A DNA stretch of 64,000 nt from Rhodospirillales bacterium (GTDB lineage: Bacteria; Pseudomonadota; Alphaproteobacteria; Rhodospirillales; Shumkoniaceae): the NCBI GenBank assembly GCA_016776725.1, contig JADHSV010000013.1, positions 1-64,000 of the forward strand. The letters are read 5' to 3'. The translations under genes were made by a program, and so were the position numbers. How positions within the stretch are numbered: the first letter of the stretch is position 1; each line of letters begins with the position of its first letter. The notes under the pieces were generated by a model that saw nothing but the letters and a program-made list of their open reading frames with translations, did not search any database and was not told the DNA's origin. Shown here one piece after another: positions 18,504 through 26,801 of the stretch.

Positions 18504-19919
18504 ATGTCCAAGCCGCTTGTCCTGAATGAAGACCGCCTGTTCCCGTCCGACCCGACAATGCGGGCCATCGCGCGGCGGCTCTATGGCGAGGTCAAGGATC
18601 TCCCGATCATCAGCCCGCACGGCCACACCAACCCCCAATGGTTCGCCGACGACACCCCGTTTCCGGACCCGGCCAACCTGCTGATCGTTCCCGATCACTA
18701 CATTTTCCGGATGCTCTACAGCCACGGCGTCACGCTGGAGCGACTGGGCATTGCGCGCAAGGACGGCGGTGCGGTCGAAACCGACCCACGCAAGGTCTGG
18801 CGGACGTTTGCCGATAAGTTCTATCTGTTTCGTGGTACGCCGACGCGCATTTGGACCGATCATGTTCTGGCCGAGGTGTTCGGGGTTAAGGTGCAACTGA
18901 CCCCCGAAACCGCCGACGAGATTTATGATCATATCGAAGATTGCCTTTCCAAGCCCGAGTTCCGGCCCCGCGCACTGTTTGAACGCTTCGGCATTGAAGT
19001 CATGGCGACCACGGAATCCCCACTGGATGACCTGCGGCACCACAAGAAAATCCTGGAAAGCGGATGGGACCGCAGGGTGGTAACGGCGTTTCGCCCCGAC
19101 CCGGTCGTCGATCCCGACTTCGAGGGATTTGCCGACAATGTTGCCCAATTGGGCGAGATCACGGGCGAAGACTCGGCAAGCTGGAGCGGCTATCTGAACG
19201 CCCTGGCTGCACGGCGCGCCTACTTCAAGCAACATGGGTGCACGTCAACCGATCACGGCCATCCCAGTGCGGCAAGCGCCGACCTGGCAACGGGCGATTG
19301 CGAAACCCTGTTGTCCAAGGCGCTGGCGGGAACCTGTACGCCGGATGAAGCCGAACGTTTCCGCGCCCAGATGCTCACCGAGATGGCCCGTATGAGTCTG
19401 GACGACGGCTTGGTCATGCAAATCCATCCGGGCTCGTTCCGTAATCACAATGCCCATCTTTTCGAGAATTTCGGGCGCGACATGGGCGCCGATATCCCGA
19501 CCTGCACCGAGTATGTTCATGCCTTGAAGCCGCTGCTGGACAGGTTCGGAAACGAGGCCGATCTGACCATTATCCTGTTCATGCTGGACGAAACGGCGCA
19601 GGGGCGCGAAATGGCACCGCTGGCCGGTCACTATCCGGCCCTGCGTCTGGGTCCGCCGTGGTGGTTCTTCGATAGCGCCGAAGGGATGTTGCGCTTCCGC
19701 CGGAATGTGACCGAAACGGCGGGCTTCTATAATACCGTCGGGTTTAATGACGACACACGCGCCTTCCTGTCGATCCCGTCCCGCCACGATGTGGCGCGGC
19801 GCATTGATTGCGCCTATCTGGCCGAGCTGGTCGCCGATCACCGACTGGAAGAGGACGAAGCGCGCGAGGTTGCCGTTGATCTGACCTACAATCTTGTGAA
19901 GGCAGCCTACAAGTTATAG
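18504..19919 (+). CDS. uxaC: Glucuronate/galacturonate isomerase UxaC
   Basis: A 471-residue uronate isomerase (EC 5.3.1.12) that converts D-glucuronate to fructuronate or D-galacturonate to tagaturonate. The N-terminal metal motif SPHGHTNPQWFAD (His39, His41) and the LGPPWWFFDS segment are typical, and length agrees with the family. GTAGGGGGAAACC precedes the ATG. It is followed after 323 bases by a DctPQM transporter, a likely uronate importer. Other uronate genes (uxaB, uxuA, kdgK) are not in the window; the upstream SDR could supply a reductase. Confidence 0.92.
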   Translation: MSKPLVLNEDRLFPSDPTMRAIARRLYGEVKDLPIISPHGHTNPQWFADDTPFPDPANLLIVPDHYIFRMLYSHGVTLERLGIARKDGGAVETDPRKVWRTFADKFYLFRGTPTRIWTDHVLAEVFGVKVQLTPETADEIYDHIEDCLSKPEFRPRALFERFGIEVMATTESPLDDLRHHKKILESGWDRRVVTAFRPDPVVDPDFEGFADNVAQLGEITGEDSASWSGYLNALAARRAYFKQHGCTSTDHGHPSAASADLATGDCETLLSKALAGTCTPDEAERFRAQMLTEMARMSLDDGLVMQIHPGSFRNHNAHLFENFGRDMGADIPTCTEYVHALKPLLDRFGNEADLTIILFMLDETAQGREMAPLAGHYPALRLGPPWWFFDSAEGMLRFRRNVTETAGFYNTVGFNDDTRAFLSIPSRHDVARRIDCAYLAELVADHRLEEDEAREVAVDLTYNLVKAAYKL

Positions 19920-20242
19920 GGAAGCCGTGCCCGTTTCTTTGGCATCGTGTCAACCTGCGAATAGGTGGCATTCGAAGGCCCAAAACTGTATAAGGGCTTG
20001 ACAGCGCGCGGCTGGATTCGACAAGCTAACAGATAGGAACTTAGTTCCATGATATGGAACTTCGGGGCGCGCCGTTCCACCAATGGTGGGCGGATATTGG
20101 GGCCGCCACAATAACAATAAAATCGCCGACTTAGACTCCGCCTTCGCGTTGCGACGAATTGGCGACGAATTTGTTAAGGCATTTAGCCTGCGGACGAAGA
20201 ATTCGTTCTACATCTTTTGTATCGACACAGGGAGGTTGTTAC
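19920..20242. other. Leader region of the DctPQM operon
   Basis: 323 bases without a gene, holding a perfect -35 hexamer (TTGACA, 19998-20003) and several GGAACT-type repeats, then a palindrome CCACCA-A-TGGTGG at 20077-20089. GGGAGG before 20243 is the dctP ribosome-binding site. No good -10 box could be placed. Confidence 0.5.
20036..20061. promoter_or_regulatory. Compound GGAACT operator upstream of dctP
   Basis: Three half-sites: GGAACT 20036-20041, AGTTCC 20043-20048 and GGAACT 20056-20061. They give one perfect 6-base inverted repeat with a one-base centre and an overlapping 8-base one (AGTTCCAT 20043-20050, ATGGAACT 20054-20061, three-base centre). It lies 33 bases after a consensus -35 hexamer. 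The style recalls IclR-family operators; the regulator is not in the window or not identified. Confidence 0.5.
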
Positions 20243-21220
20243 ATGAAGACGTTTATTGCCCCGGCAATTATTGCGGCTATGGTGCTTGGCACGGTGTCAT
20301 CCGTGTCCGCGATGGAAATCAAATCCAGTGACGTGCATCCGATGGGTTATCCGACCACGGAAGGCATCAAGTATATGGGTGAGAAGCTGAGTGACTGGAC
20401 CAACGGTCGCCTCAGCATCAAGATCTTCCATTCGATGCAGCTCGGCGGCGAAAAGGAAGCTCTTGAGCAGGTGCAGATCGGTGCCCTCGAAATGACCCGC
20501 GTTTCGGTCGGCGTCGTCGGCCCAATCGTCAAGGAATTCGATGCGTTTAACCTGCCTTACTTCTTCCGTGACGTGGAGCACATGCACAAGGTCACGGCCG
20601 GCGAAATCGGTCAGGATCTGCTTAACCGCCTTGAAGGCGGTGGCCTGATTGGTCTCGGTTACATGGATGCGGGATCGCGATCCTTCTACAACAAGGTTCG
20701 CCCCATCAATAAGCCTGCCGATCTGAATGGCCTGAAAATCCGCGTCATGCAGAACCCGGTGTTTGTCGAACTCGTCAACGCGCTCGGCGGCAACGGCATC
20801 CAGGTTTCGTTCAGCGAGCTGTACACGGCCCTGCAGACGGGTGTCGTGGACGGTGCGGAAAATAATCCGCCGACGCTGTACAATCACAAGCACTATGAAA
20901 TCGCGAACCATTACTCGCTGACCCATCACCTGATCGTTCCCGAAATCTTCGTCTTCTCGAAGAAGGTTTGGGACACGATGAGCCCGTTGGATCAGCAGCT
21001 CATCCGCAAGGCTTCGGCCCTGACGGTCGAGGTGGTCCGTGATCTGTGGGCCAAGAAAGAGGCCGGCGACTTTGCGAACCTGAAAAAGGTTGGCGTCAAA
21101 ATCAACGAAGTTGCCGACAAGGGTCCGTTCATTCGCGCGACCCAGGTCGTTCGCGACAACTTCGCCAAAAAGGGCGACAACTTCAAAAAAGTCATTAGCG
21201 CCGTGGCCGCCGTTAAGTAG
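20243..21220 (+). CDS. dctP: TRAP transporter substrate-binding protein DctP
   Basis: A 325-residue DctP-family periplasmic protein. A signal peptide of about 22 residues ends in SVSA. The family hallmark LNGLKIRVMQNPVF carries the arginine that binds a carboxylate. ATG 20243 follows GGGAGGTTGTTAC. With uxaC upstream, a sugar acid such as glucuronate is the likely ligand. It is separated from dctQM by an intrinsic terminator, as expected where the binding protein is needed in excess. Confidence 0.88.
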   Translation: MKTFIAPAIIAAMVLGTVSSVSAMEIKSSDVHPMGYPTTEGIKYMGEKLSDWTNGRLSIKIFHSMQLGGEKEALEQVQIGALEMTRVSVGVVGPIVKEFDAFNLPYFFRDVEHMHKVTAGEIGQDLLNRLEGGGLIGLGYMDAGSRSFYNKVRPINKPADLNGLKIRVMQNPVFVELVNALGGNGIQVSFSELYTALQTGVVDGAENNPPTLYNHKHYEIANHYSLTHHLIVPEIFVFSKKVWDTMSPLDQQLIRKASALTVEVVRDLWAKKEAGDFANLKKVGVKINEVADKGPFIRATQVVRDNFAKKGDNFKKVISAVAAVK

Positions 21221-21249
21221 GGCCCGTCCGATAATGATCTGACAGAATT

Positions 21250-21288
21250 GGACCGGCATCGCCCTTGGGTAATGCCGGTCCTTTTCTT
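21250..21288 (+). terminator. Intrinsic terminator between dctP and dctQ
   Basis: Perfect 10-base stem, GGACCGGCAT (21250-21259) with ATGCCGGTCC (21272-21281), a 12-base loop, then TTTTCTTT. Some read-through must occur to express dctQM. Confidence 0.75.
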
Positions 21289-21343
21289 TGCGTTTTGTAC
21301 CCGCTTGCGCTTAACTGAGCGGGGGCAAGAAAAGGAGACACGG

Positions 21344-21898
21344 ATGAAGCCGCTCTATGTTCGAGCAATGGATAAGCTCTACTGGCTTTGCATCGGCGTT
21401 GCTGTGGTGGCGATCTGCACGACGACGATTTTGGTGTTTGCCGGCGCGATGGCCCGTGACCTGTTCGGTTTCGGCGCCATGTATTCCGAGCAGCTGTCGA
21501 TCATGTTCGCGATTCAGATGACTTTTTACGGCGCGGCGGCCTGCTATCGCGCCCATGCTCATTTGTCGCTGACCCTGTTCGCCAGATTGGCGCCGCCACT
21601 GGGACAAACCATCCTGCGCTATTTCGTTCAGGCGATTTTCATAGGCGTTTCGTGCTCGATGATCTGGTGGGGAATTGACCTGGTCAAAGCGACCATGTTC
21701 CAGCATTACGCCGAGTTCCCGTGGGAAGGCCTGAAGGTTGGCTACATCTACGCGGTGGTTCCCATAACCGGGGTCATCCTGTTGCTTTTTGTCATTGAGC
21801 AAATTTTCTTCAAATCCGCGCGTGATTTCCACGGCGACGAGGATGGTGCCGAAACAGAGATGGATATCATCCGTAAGGCGCAGGAGGCGAAGGTCTGA
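21344..21898 (+). CDS. dctQ: TRAP transporter small permease DctQ
   Basis: A 184-residue small TRAP subunit with four predicted membrane helices. The start is ATG 21344 with AAGGAGA seven bases upstream; a longer frame begins upstream inside the terminator and is not used. The stop overlaps the dctM start by one base (TGATG), giving translational coupling. Confidence 0.85.
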   Translation: MKPLYVRAMDKLYWLCIGVAVVAICTTTILVFAGAMARDLFGFGAMYSEQLSIMFAIQMTFYGAAACYRAHAHLSLTLFARLAPPLGQTILRYFVQAIFIGVSCSMIWWGIDLVKATMFQHYAEFPWEGLKVGYIYAVVPITGVILLLFVIEQIFFKSARDFHGDEDGAETEMDIIRKAQEAKV

Positions 21899-23211
21899 TG
21901 GGCGGTGAATTTGGTCCTTTTCTTCTGATCGGCGGATTGCTTCTGCTCGTCATTCTGAGTGTTCCCATTGCTTACGCTCTGGGGGCGATGGCCCTGGTTA
22001 TGGCCTATTATATTTCGCCCGAAAATATGCCGACGGCGATTTTGTTGAAAGCATCCGACGGCGTTGATGAGTTTGCCCTTCTGGCTATTCCGTTCTTCGT
22101 ATTCGCGGGCGCGCTGATGGCCGAGGGGGGTATGGCTTGGCGGCTTGTCGCCTTCGCCCAGATATTCGTCGGCTGGCTGCGCGGCGGTTTGGCCATGGTC
22201 AACGTCCTGGCCTCCATGTTTTTCGGCGGCATCTCAGGCTCGGCGGTGGCCGATACTTCTTCCATCGGCTCCATTCTGATCCCGATGATGAAGAAGGAAG
22301 GCTATTCCGACGCCTTCTCGGTCAATGTGACCATTTCGTCGGCAACCCAGGGCATCATCATTCCGCCCAGCCACAACGCCATTATCTATTCGTGGGCGGC
22401 GGGCGGCACCGTGTCGGTGGCGGCGCTGTTCATGGCCGGTGTCATCCCCGGCATCATGGTCGGCATTTCGCTGATGATCCTTTCGTATTTCATCTCGCGC
22501 AAGAGGGGGTATCCGAAGGGCCGCGTCATCCCGCTGAAGGAAGCCCTCAAAATCACCTGGGAAGCGGCCCTGGGTCTGGTCACCATCTTCATCATCGTTG
22601 GTGGTGTCATCCTGGGCTTTTATACGCCGACCGAGTCCGCCGCAGTGGCCTGCGTGTGGGCGTTCTTCGTAACCATGTTCGTTTACCGCGACCTCAAATG
22701 GAAGCAGCTGCCGACCCTTTTGCACAGCACCGTCAAAACCGTGTGCATGGTGATGATCGTCATCGGGTTCGCCGGTGGCTTCGGTTACCTGATGACCCTG
22801 ATGCAGGTTCCGGTCAAGGTCAGTTCGGCCCTGTTGGCGGTGTCCGATAACAAGTACGTCATTCTGGCGTTGATTAACGTCATGCTGCTGGTGTTCGGCA
22901 CCTTCATGGATATGGCGCCGTTGATCCTCATTTGTGCGCCGATCCTTCTTCCCGTCATCAAGGCGCTGGGTATGAGCGATATTCAGTTTGGCATCATGAT
23001 GATGTTGAATTTGGGTATTGGGCTTTTGACGCCGCCGGTGGGAACCGTACTGTTTGTGGGGTGCGCCATCGGAAAGATATCTATTGAGAAAGCGGCGCGG
23101 GAGTTGTGGCCGTTTTGGCTGGCGATGCTGGTTGTGCTGTTGCTGTGCACCTACATCCCGGCGTTCTCGCTGTGGCTCCCCAGCTTGAAGTACGACTACA
23201 TCACCTTCTGA
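21898..23211 (+). CDS. dctM: TRAP transporter large permease DctM
   Basis: A 437-residue DctM subunit with about 12 membrane segments. It has family signatures such as FFGGISGSAVADTSSIG, IIPPSHNAIIYS and GLLTPPVGTVLFVG. It forms the sodium-driven channel with DctQ, completing a P-Q-M operon next to uxaC. It ends at a bidirectional terminator. Confidence 0.9.
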   Translation: MGGEFGPFLLIGGLLLLVILSVPIAYALGAMALVMAYYISPENMPTAILLKASDGVDEFALLAIPFFVFAGALMAEGGMAWRLVAFAQIFVGWLRGGLAMVNVLASMFFGGISGSAVADTSSIGSILIPMMKKEGYSDAFSVNVTISSATQGIIIPPSHNAIIYSWAAGGTVSVAALFMAGVIPGIMVGISLMILSYFISRKRGYPKGRVIPLKEALKITWEAALGLVTIFIIVGGVILGFYTPTESAAVACVWAFFVTMFVYRDLKWKQLPTLLHSTVKTVCMVMIVIGFAGGFGYLMTLMQVPVKVSSALLAVSDNKYVILALINVMLLVFGTFMDMAPLILICAPILLPVIKALGMSDIQFGIMMMLNLGIGLLTPPVGTVLFVGCAIGKISIEKAARELWPFWLAMLVVLLLCTYIPAFSLWLPSLKYDYITF

Positions 23212-23230
23212 TACGCACGCAGGAAACCGA

Positions 23231-23267
23231 AAAGGGCCTCGCGGCAATGCCGGAGGCCCTTTTTATT
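23231..23267. terminator. Bidirectional terminator between dctM and the RpiR gene
   Basis: AGGGCCTC (23233-23240) pairs with GAGGCCCT (23253-23260), extended by A/T pairs. T-rich tails occur on both strands (TTTTTATTT forward, TTTTCGGTTT reverse), suiting two convergent genes. Confidence 0.75.
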
Positions 23268-23278
23268 TGCCGGAGAAC

Positions 23279-24124
23279 CTACTTTTTATTGGTATCCAGG
23301 AGATCGCTGAGCCCGACAACCAGGGTCTGGGCCAGACAAATGGGGGCGACAAGGCCTCGGAACGTCTGTTTTTCGTTGTCGGCAATCTCGAAGCAGACTG
23401 TGGCGGGTGGCGCAAGCGGGCTTAGGGGGCTGTCGGTAATGGCGATAACCGGGACACCGGCGTCGGCGCGTTCGGCTACGTTTTCGGCCACCTGCGGCGA
23501 ATAGGACCGGAAACTGACAGCGACAATGGCGTCCTTGGGCGTCGCCTGGCGCAATTGCCGGGTCACCATGCCGCCAACCCCGTCAACCAGATGGAAAGGC
23601 CGTTCCAGACACGAAAGCGCATAGCTTAGATAAAAGGTCACGGGGAAGGATCGTCGTTGCGCGATGAGGAAAACCTGGTTTGCCCCGGCCAGTATTTCGA
23701 CAGCTTTTTGAATGTCTTCCGGCGGTGTTCCTGCGCGCAGCATTTCCAGCGATGCAACACCCTGATCGGCAAGTTCCGAGAGAACCGAGCCGGGGCCGCC
23801 TTCATCGCTGCCACGCTCCTGCCGCAGGCCCTGGACGCGTTCGCGGTAATTTACCGATCCCTCGATCAGGCGCGAGCGGAACAGGCGCTGCATGGCGCTG
23901 AACCCGTCAAAGCCCAGAGCCTGCGCGAAGCGAACCATGCTTGAAGGCTGCACCTCGGCCAGTTCGGCCAGACGGGTGATCGTCTCAAGGGCAAGATCGT
24001 CGGGGTTTTCGACTACGAAATGGGCGATTTGCTGCAACTGGCGACTTAGGGAATCATAACGATCCGTGATGGCACGTTGCAGTTCCTCGTAAGTCTTGGG
24101 AGCAGGTTTGGTTTTTTTCGCCAT
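23279..24124 (-). CDS. MurR/RpiR family transcriptional regulator (IolR candidate)
   Basis: 281 residues: an N-terminal RpiR helix-turn-helix (about 12-90, with PSSMVRFAQALGFDGF as recognition region) and a C-terminal SIS sugar-phosphate-binding domain (about 130-265). IolR of rhizobia belongs to this family. Presence of iolG, iolD, iolE and iolB in the window and GGAA/TTCC palindromes upstream of iolD and the transaldolase make it the best candidate for their regulator. It lies 107 bases downstream of the transaldolase gene on the same strand. Confidence 0.82.
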   Translation of the reverse strand: MAKKTKPAPKTYEELQRAITDRYDSLSRQLQQIAHFVVENPDDLALETITRLAELAEVQPSSMVRFAQALGFDGFSAMQRLFRSRLIEGSVNYRERVQGLRQERGSDEGGPGSVLSELADQGVASLEMLRAGTPPEDIQKAVEILAGANQVFLIAQRRSFPVTFYLSYALSCLERPFHLVDGVGGMVTRQLRQATPKDAIVAVSFRSYSPQVAENVAERADAGVPVIAITDSPLSPLAPPATVCFEIADNEKQTFRGLVAPICLAQTLVVGLSDLLDTNKK

Positions 24125-24231
24125 GTTTTGGTTCCCGCGACATTAATGGGGTGAACACCGGATTCAGGCAAACTCCAGCGACAGGCACACGTGCCCGCCG
24201 CCTTTTTTCATCCACTGTCGCCCGGCAAAAC

Positions 24232-25311
24232 CTAAACGCCGGGAATCATGTAGCTGCGAATGTCGCCGACGAAATCGTGCTGGGCGCCAATGAACCCGGA
24301 AAGGGTTTTCTTGGTCGGGCCGTAGCCGTCGAACTCGGCGGGCGTCATGCCCTTTTCATCGTAGCCCCGGCGGAAGTCGACGAACTTCTTATCCAGTTCC
24401 GCAAGAATCGCCGGATCGACCGGAATGTCCATGCGCGGAACGGCGTCGATGTCCGAGCCGTTGAAGCGTTTCTGCCAGCCATGGGTCAGGGTCACCACCA
24501 CGTCGCCGCCAATGAATTCCGACCAGTGGCGGTGGTTGCGCGTCGCTGCCGACAGGGCGCGCACCCGGTAACCGCGTTCCTGATAAATCTGGTAGGCCTT
24601 CTTCATCATGGCGACACCTGCCCAGTCCAGATTTTCCGGGTTTGTGATGATGTCTTCCTTGTTTGCGACCACTTTCAGCCAGTCGTCCATGCGTCCGACC
24701 ATCAGGGTGCAGACCGAGCCCATGCGCGAGATGTCGTGGCCCGCCTTTTCACGGCGATCAAGGCCGCGTTCAACGGCTTCGGCCACGGCGATGGCCTGGG
24801 CGACGCAGAAACTGACCGTGGCGTTGATGCTAACGCCCCGGAAGGTCACTTCTTCGATGGCTTCGATGCCCGCCGCGGTGACCGGAATTTTGATGATCAT
24901 GTTGGGGGCCAGAGCATCGAAACGAACCGCCTGTTCGACCATCTTATCGGCGTTGCGGTAAAACTGCGGGTTCGTCTGCAGCGAAAGCCGCCCGACCTTG
25001 CCGTCGCCCTTCTCGAAGATAGGCAGCAAGAGTTTGGCGCCGGTCTTCGACATTTCCTCGACCAGCTTCCAGGCTATGTCATCTTCGCTGGCGGTCGGGT
25101 TGTCGGCGATCAGTTGGCGAATGGTCGGTTCCCACTTCGCGCGTTCTTTCTTCAGAACCTCGGCGACGATAACGGGGTTGGCGGTCGCGCCGACGCAACC
25201 GTTATCGATCGAATACTCAAGCTCGCTGACCGAGCACGAATCATTCCACAGATCCGTCGGCGTGGTCACGCTCATCTTGTGCAGCGGGCTTTTGAATTTC
25301 TGGGCACCCAT
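24232..25311 (-). CDS. Transaldolase family protein
   Basis: 359 residues of the class I aldolase/transaldolase fold. The Schiff-base lysine is Lys141 in MIIKIPVT; GATANPVI near 41-48 matches the TNP strand of transaldolases, and Asp20 in DLWNDS corresponds to the first-strand acid. It is longer than TalB, with an unusual C-terminal stretch after residue 270 (ending KKFVDFRRGYDEKG and onward). AGAGGAG lies nine bases before the ATG. It is upstream of the RpiR regulator and carries a GGAA-N6-TTCC site. A role in breaking or rearranging a deoxyketose or ketose phosphate in inositol or uronate use is inference. Confidence 0.78.
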   Translation of the reverse strand: MGAQKFKSPLHKMSVTTPTDLWNDSCSVSELEYSIDNGCVGATANPVIVAEVLKKERAKWEPTIRQLIADNPTASEDDIAWKLVEEMSKTGAKLLLPIFEKGDGKVGRLSLQTNPQFYRNADKMVEQAVRFDALAPNMIIKIPVTAAGIEAIEEVTFRGVSINATVSFCVAQAIAVAEAVERGLDRREKAGHDISRMGSVCTLMVGRMDDWLKVVANKEDIITNPENLDWAGVAMMKKAYQIYQERGYRVRALSAATRNHRHWSEFIGGDVVVTLTHGWQKRFNGSDIDAVPRMDIPVDPAILAELDKKFVDFRRGYDEKGMTPAEFDGYGPTKKTLSGFIGAQHDFVGDIRSYMIPGV

Positions 25312-25348
25312 CGAACCGAACTCCTCTTGATGACAACTTGTTCATCTG

Positions 25349-25378
25349 AATATGCAACGGATGGCCTGGTTGTTTCAA
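25349..25378 (-). promoter_or_regulatory. Predicted promoter of the transaldolase gene
   Basis: On the minus strand TTGAAA (25373-25378) and CATATT (25349-25354) are spaced by 18 bases. The GGAA-N6-TTCC palindrome lies 27 bases upstream of the -35 box. Confidence 0.4.
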
Positions 25379-25405
25379 GAAAGAATATTCATTGAAGTAA
25401 CAAAA

Positions 25406-25423
25406 ATGGAAAATACATTCCAT
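25406..25423. promoter_or_regulatory. GGAA-N6-TTCC palindrome, candidate IolR/RpiR site
   Basis: ATGGAA (25406-25411) and TTCCAT (25418-25423) form a perfect inverted repeat around six bases, exactly the spacing reported for rhizobial IolR sites. It lies upstream of the transaldolase-rpiR pair. Confidence 0.5.
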
Positions 25424-25534
25424 CGAATGAATTGCGTTTTGTTTTTGAGGCGCCTCGCCATCATTGGGTGTTTTTGCAGGGTGTGTTATAAATAGAGGTC
25501 GTGGGAGCACGGGTATCGTGAAAGGTGGGTGATC

Positions 25535-25735
25535 ATGGCCAACGACGATCCATCGAGTGTTGATCATCGAGAGTGGACGCGCCGCCGCATCAACGGTAAG
25601 CACAACGGAACGCGGAGCGGTGTGGAACGTCGGCAGACCACCGAGGAAGAGTGGACCTACTTCGAGAAACGTTCCATCCCGGACCGCCGATCAGGAAGCG
25701 ACCGGCGAGACGGCGATGACAGGCGTGATGAATAG
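25535..25735 (+). CDS. Small charged protein with repeated DRR motif
   Basis: A 66-residue hydrophilic protein starting at ATG 25535 after AAAGGTGGG; an ATG two codons earlier is possible. The C-terminus repeats a D-R-R unit three times at four- or five-residue steps (PDRRSGSDRRDGDDRRDE). It has an ERRQTTEEEW centre, no membrane segment and no signal peptide. I recognise the arginine-rich repeat style from other proteobacterial small proteins but know no function. Codon use and ribosome-binding site suggest it is real. Confidence 0.5.
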   Translation: MANDDPSSVDHREWTRRRINGKHNGTRSGVERRQTTEEEWTYFEKRSIPDRRSGSDRRDGDDRRDE

Positions 25736-25776
25736 CCCAGCCAAGCCGAACGATTTGCACTGAAAAGGGGCCGCAA

Positions 25777-25962
25777 ATGCCAATGAAGAAGAAAAAAGCC
25801 AGAAAACCGCAGAAGGCCCGCACGGAAGCGGCGGTTCCGCAACCCGGGCGAAACTTCCCGGGAAGCACCGACACGCCAGGAAACCCGGGCAAGGGACCGG
25901 GCGGAAGCGGCGGGTCCGCCTTCGTTCAACGTACCAAAAAGGCCACCGGGCGCGGGGGCTGA
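25777..25962 (+). CDS. Small basic Gly/Pro-rich protein
   Basis: 61 residues with a lysine-rich start (MPMKKKKARKPQKART) and a Gly/Pro-rich centre. AAAAGGGGCCGCAA precedes the ATG. It follows the DRR-repeat protein by 41 bases and is followed by a terminator-like hairpin, so the two could be one transcript. No domain is recognised; nucleic-acid binding is possible from composition only. Confidence 0.4.
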   Translation: MPMKKKKARKPQKARTEAAVPQPGRNFPGSTDTPGNPGKGPGGSGGSAFVQRTKKATGRGG

Positions 25963-26009
25963 CGGCATCAAACCGGTCGTTGTTTTCTCGCACGGCAGCC
26001 CTGCACAAG

Positions 26010-26046
26010 AAAAACACCGGGTCCATCTGGGCCCGGTGCAGTTTTA
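26010..26046 (+). terminator. Probable intrinsic terminator
   Basis: CACCGGG (26015-26021) pairs with CCCGGTG (26032-26038), preceded by AAAA and followed by CAGTTTTA. It may also work on the minus strand for the cupin gene. Confidence 0.5.
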
Positions 26047-26090
26047 CAGGGAGGCTGTAATCTTACTTTCGTCTCATGCGGCGCGCCATC

Positions 26091-26105
26091 GGGGGGGGGG
26101 GGGGG
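26091..26105. repeat. 15-base guanine homopolymer
   Basis: An uninterrupted run of 15 G. Runs of this length are rare in bacterial DNA and are slippage-prone; it could be a variable tract or a sequencing/assembly weak point. Confidence 0.8.
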
Positions 26106-26292
26106 AGGAGAGTGCGGCACCGCCCAAGTCGTTATCTTTCGTTTGTACAAGAACAAGATAGGCGAATAACGCTGCCCGTTACATTGGGGTGTCCCCGCAA
26201 TGTTTCGTGGATTTCCCTAATTATCGCCCTGCCGTATTGGGGTTTTCCCGTATTCCAGCCGGTTTGGCAGGCGGCGCAACCGAAAATGTACT

Positions 26293-26676
26293 TTAGGTAT
26301 CGTCCTCGCCGCCCGAACCGAAGCCTGATCCGCTTTCCATATATTCGCGGCGGGGCGGCGCGAAAACATCGATAACAATTGCGCCGTTGGGGCCAGCGAC
26401 CATGCCGTGCGGAACATCGCCGGGGGTTTGCCAGAAATCACCCTTCTTCATGCTGACTTCTTCATTTCCCAGAATACGCACCGCGTCGCCTTCCACCATA
26501 AAGCCCCATTGTTCCTGGGTGTGGCTGTGAAGCGGACTGGATGCGCCGGGATCAAGTTCGACAATCGAAACCGTCATCTGCTCGCCACCGAATATGCGGG
26601 CCGAAACGCCGTCCGTCAGGTGGCGCAGAATGCCGTCGTCTTTGTCGTGGACGTTGAAGTGCCATTTCTTGTCCAT
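26293..26676 (-). CDS. Cupin domain protein
   Basis: A 127-residue single-domain cupin. The first cupin motif is SPLHSHTQEQWGFMVEG with its metal histidines and glutamate; the second is GDVPHG. ATG 26676 is chosen because GGAGAGGACAAC directly precedes it; nine extra upstream codons are not conserved in character. The C-terminus is a Gly/Ser/Glu tail. It faces the D-aminoacylase gene across 125 bases and might be a small isomerase or ligand sensor for the same pathway. Confidence 0.75.
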   Translation of the reverse strand: MDKKWHFNVHDKDDGILRHLTDGVSARIFGGEQMTVSIVELDPGASSPLHSHTQEQWGFMVEGDAVRILGNEEVSMKKGDFWQTPGDVPHGMVAGPNGAIVIDVFAPPRREYMESGSGFGSGGEDDT

Positions 26677-26801
26677 GTTGTCCTCTCCGTCGCAGGCGCT
26701 CATTTTGGCGCAAATTGATTGTTCCTACTCTAACAGTACGGAGCGGCCACGTGCTATAGAATTGGGGTGAATCCCCGGCGAAAACAGGAAAGCGGAATCC
26801 C

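Larger units (their letters stand above)
25963..26292. other. Intergenic region with terminator and poly-G tract
   Basis: 330 bases holding a hairpin terminator (26010-26046) and a run of 15 G (26091-26105). A 99-codon frame crosses the G-run, but it overlaps the convergent cupin gene and looks non-coding. Confidence 0.55.

Noticed and set aside
22234-23247. Minus-strand frame of 337 codons opposite dctM
   Set aside because: Its composition (His, Arg, Gln, Asp rich) is typical of the antisense of a hydrophobic membrane gene.
26076-26375. 99-codon frame across the poly-G tract
   Set aside because: Overlaps the convergent cupin gene, includes a glycine homopolymer from the G-run, and has no family likeness.
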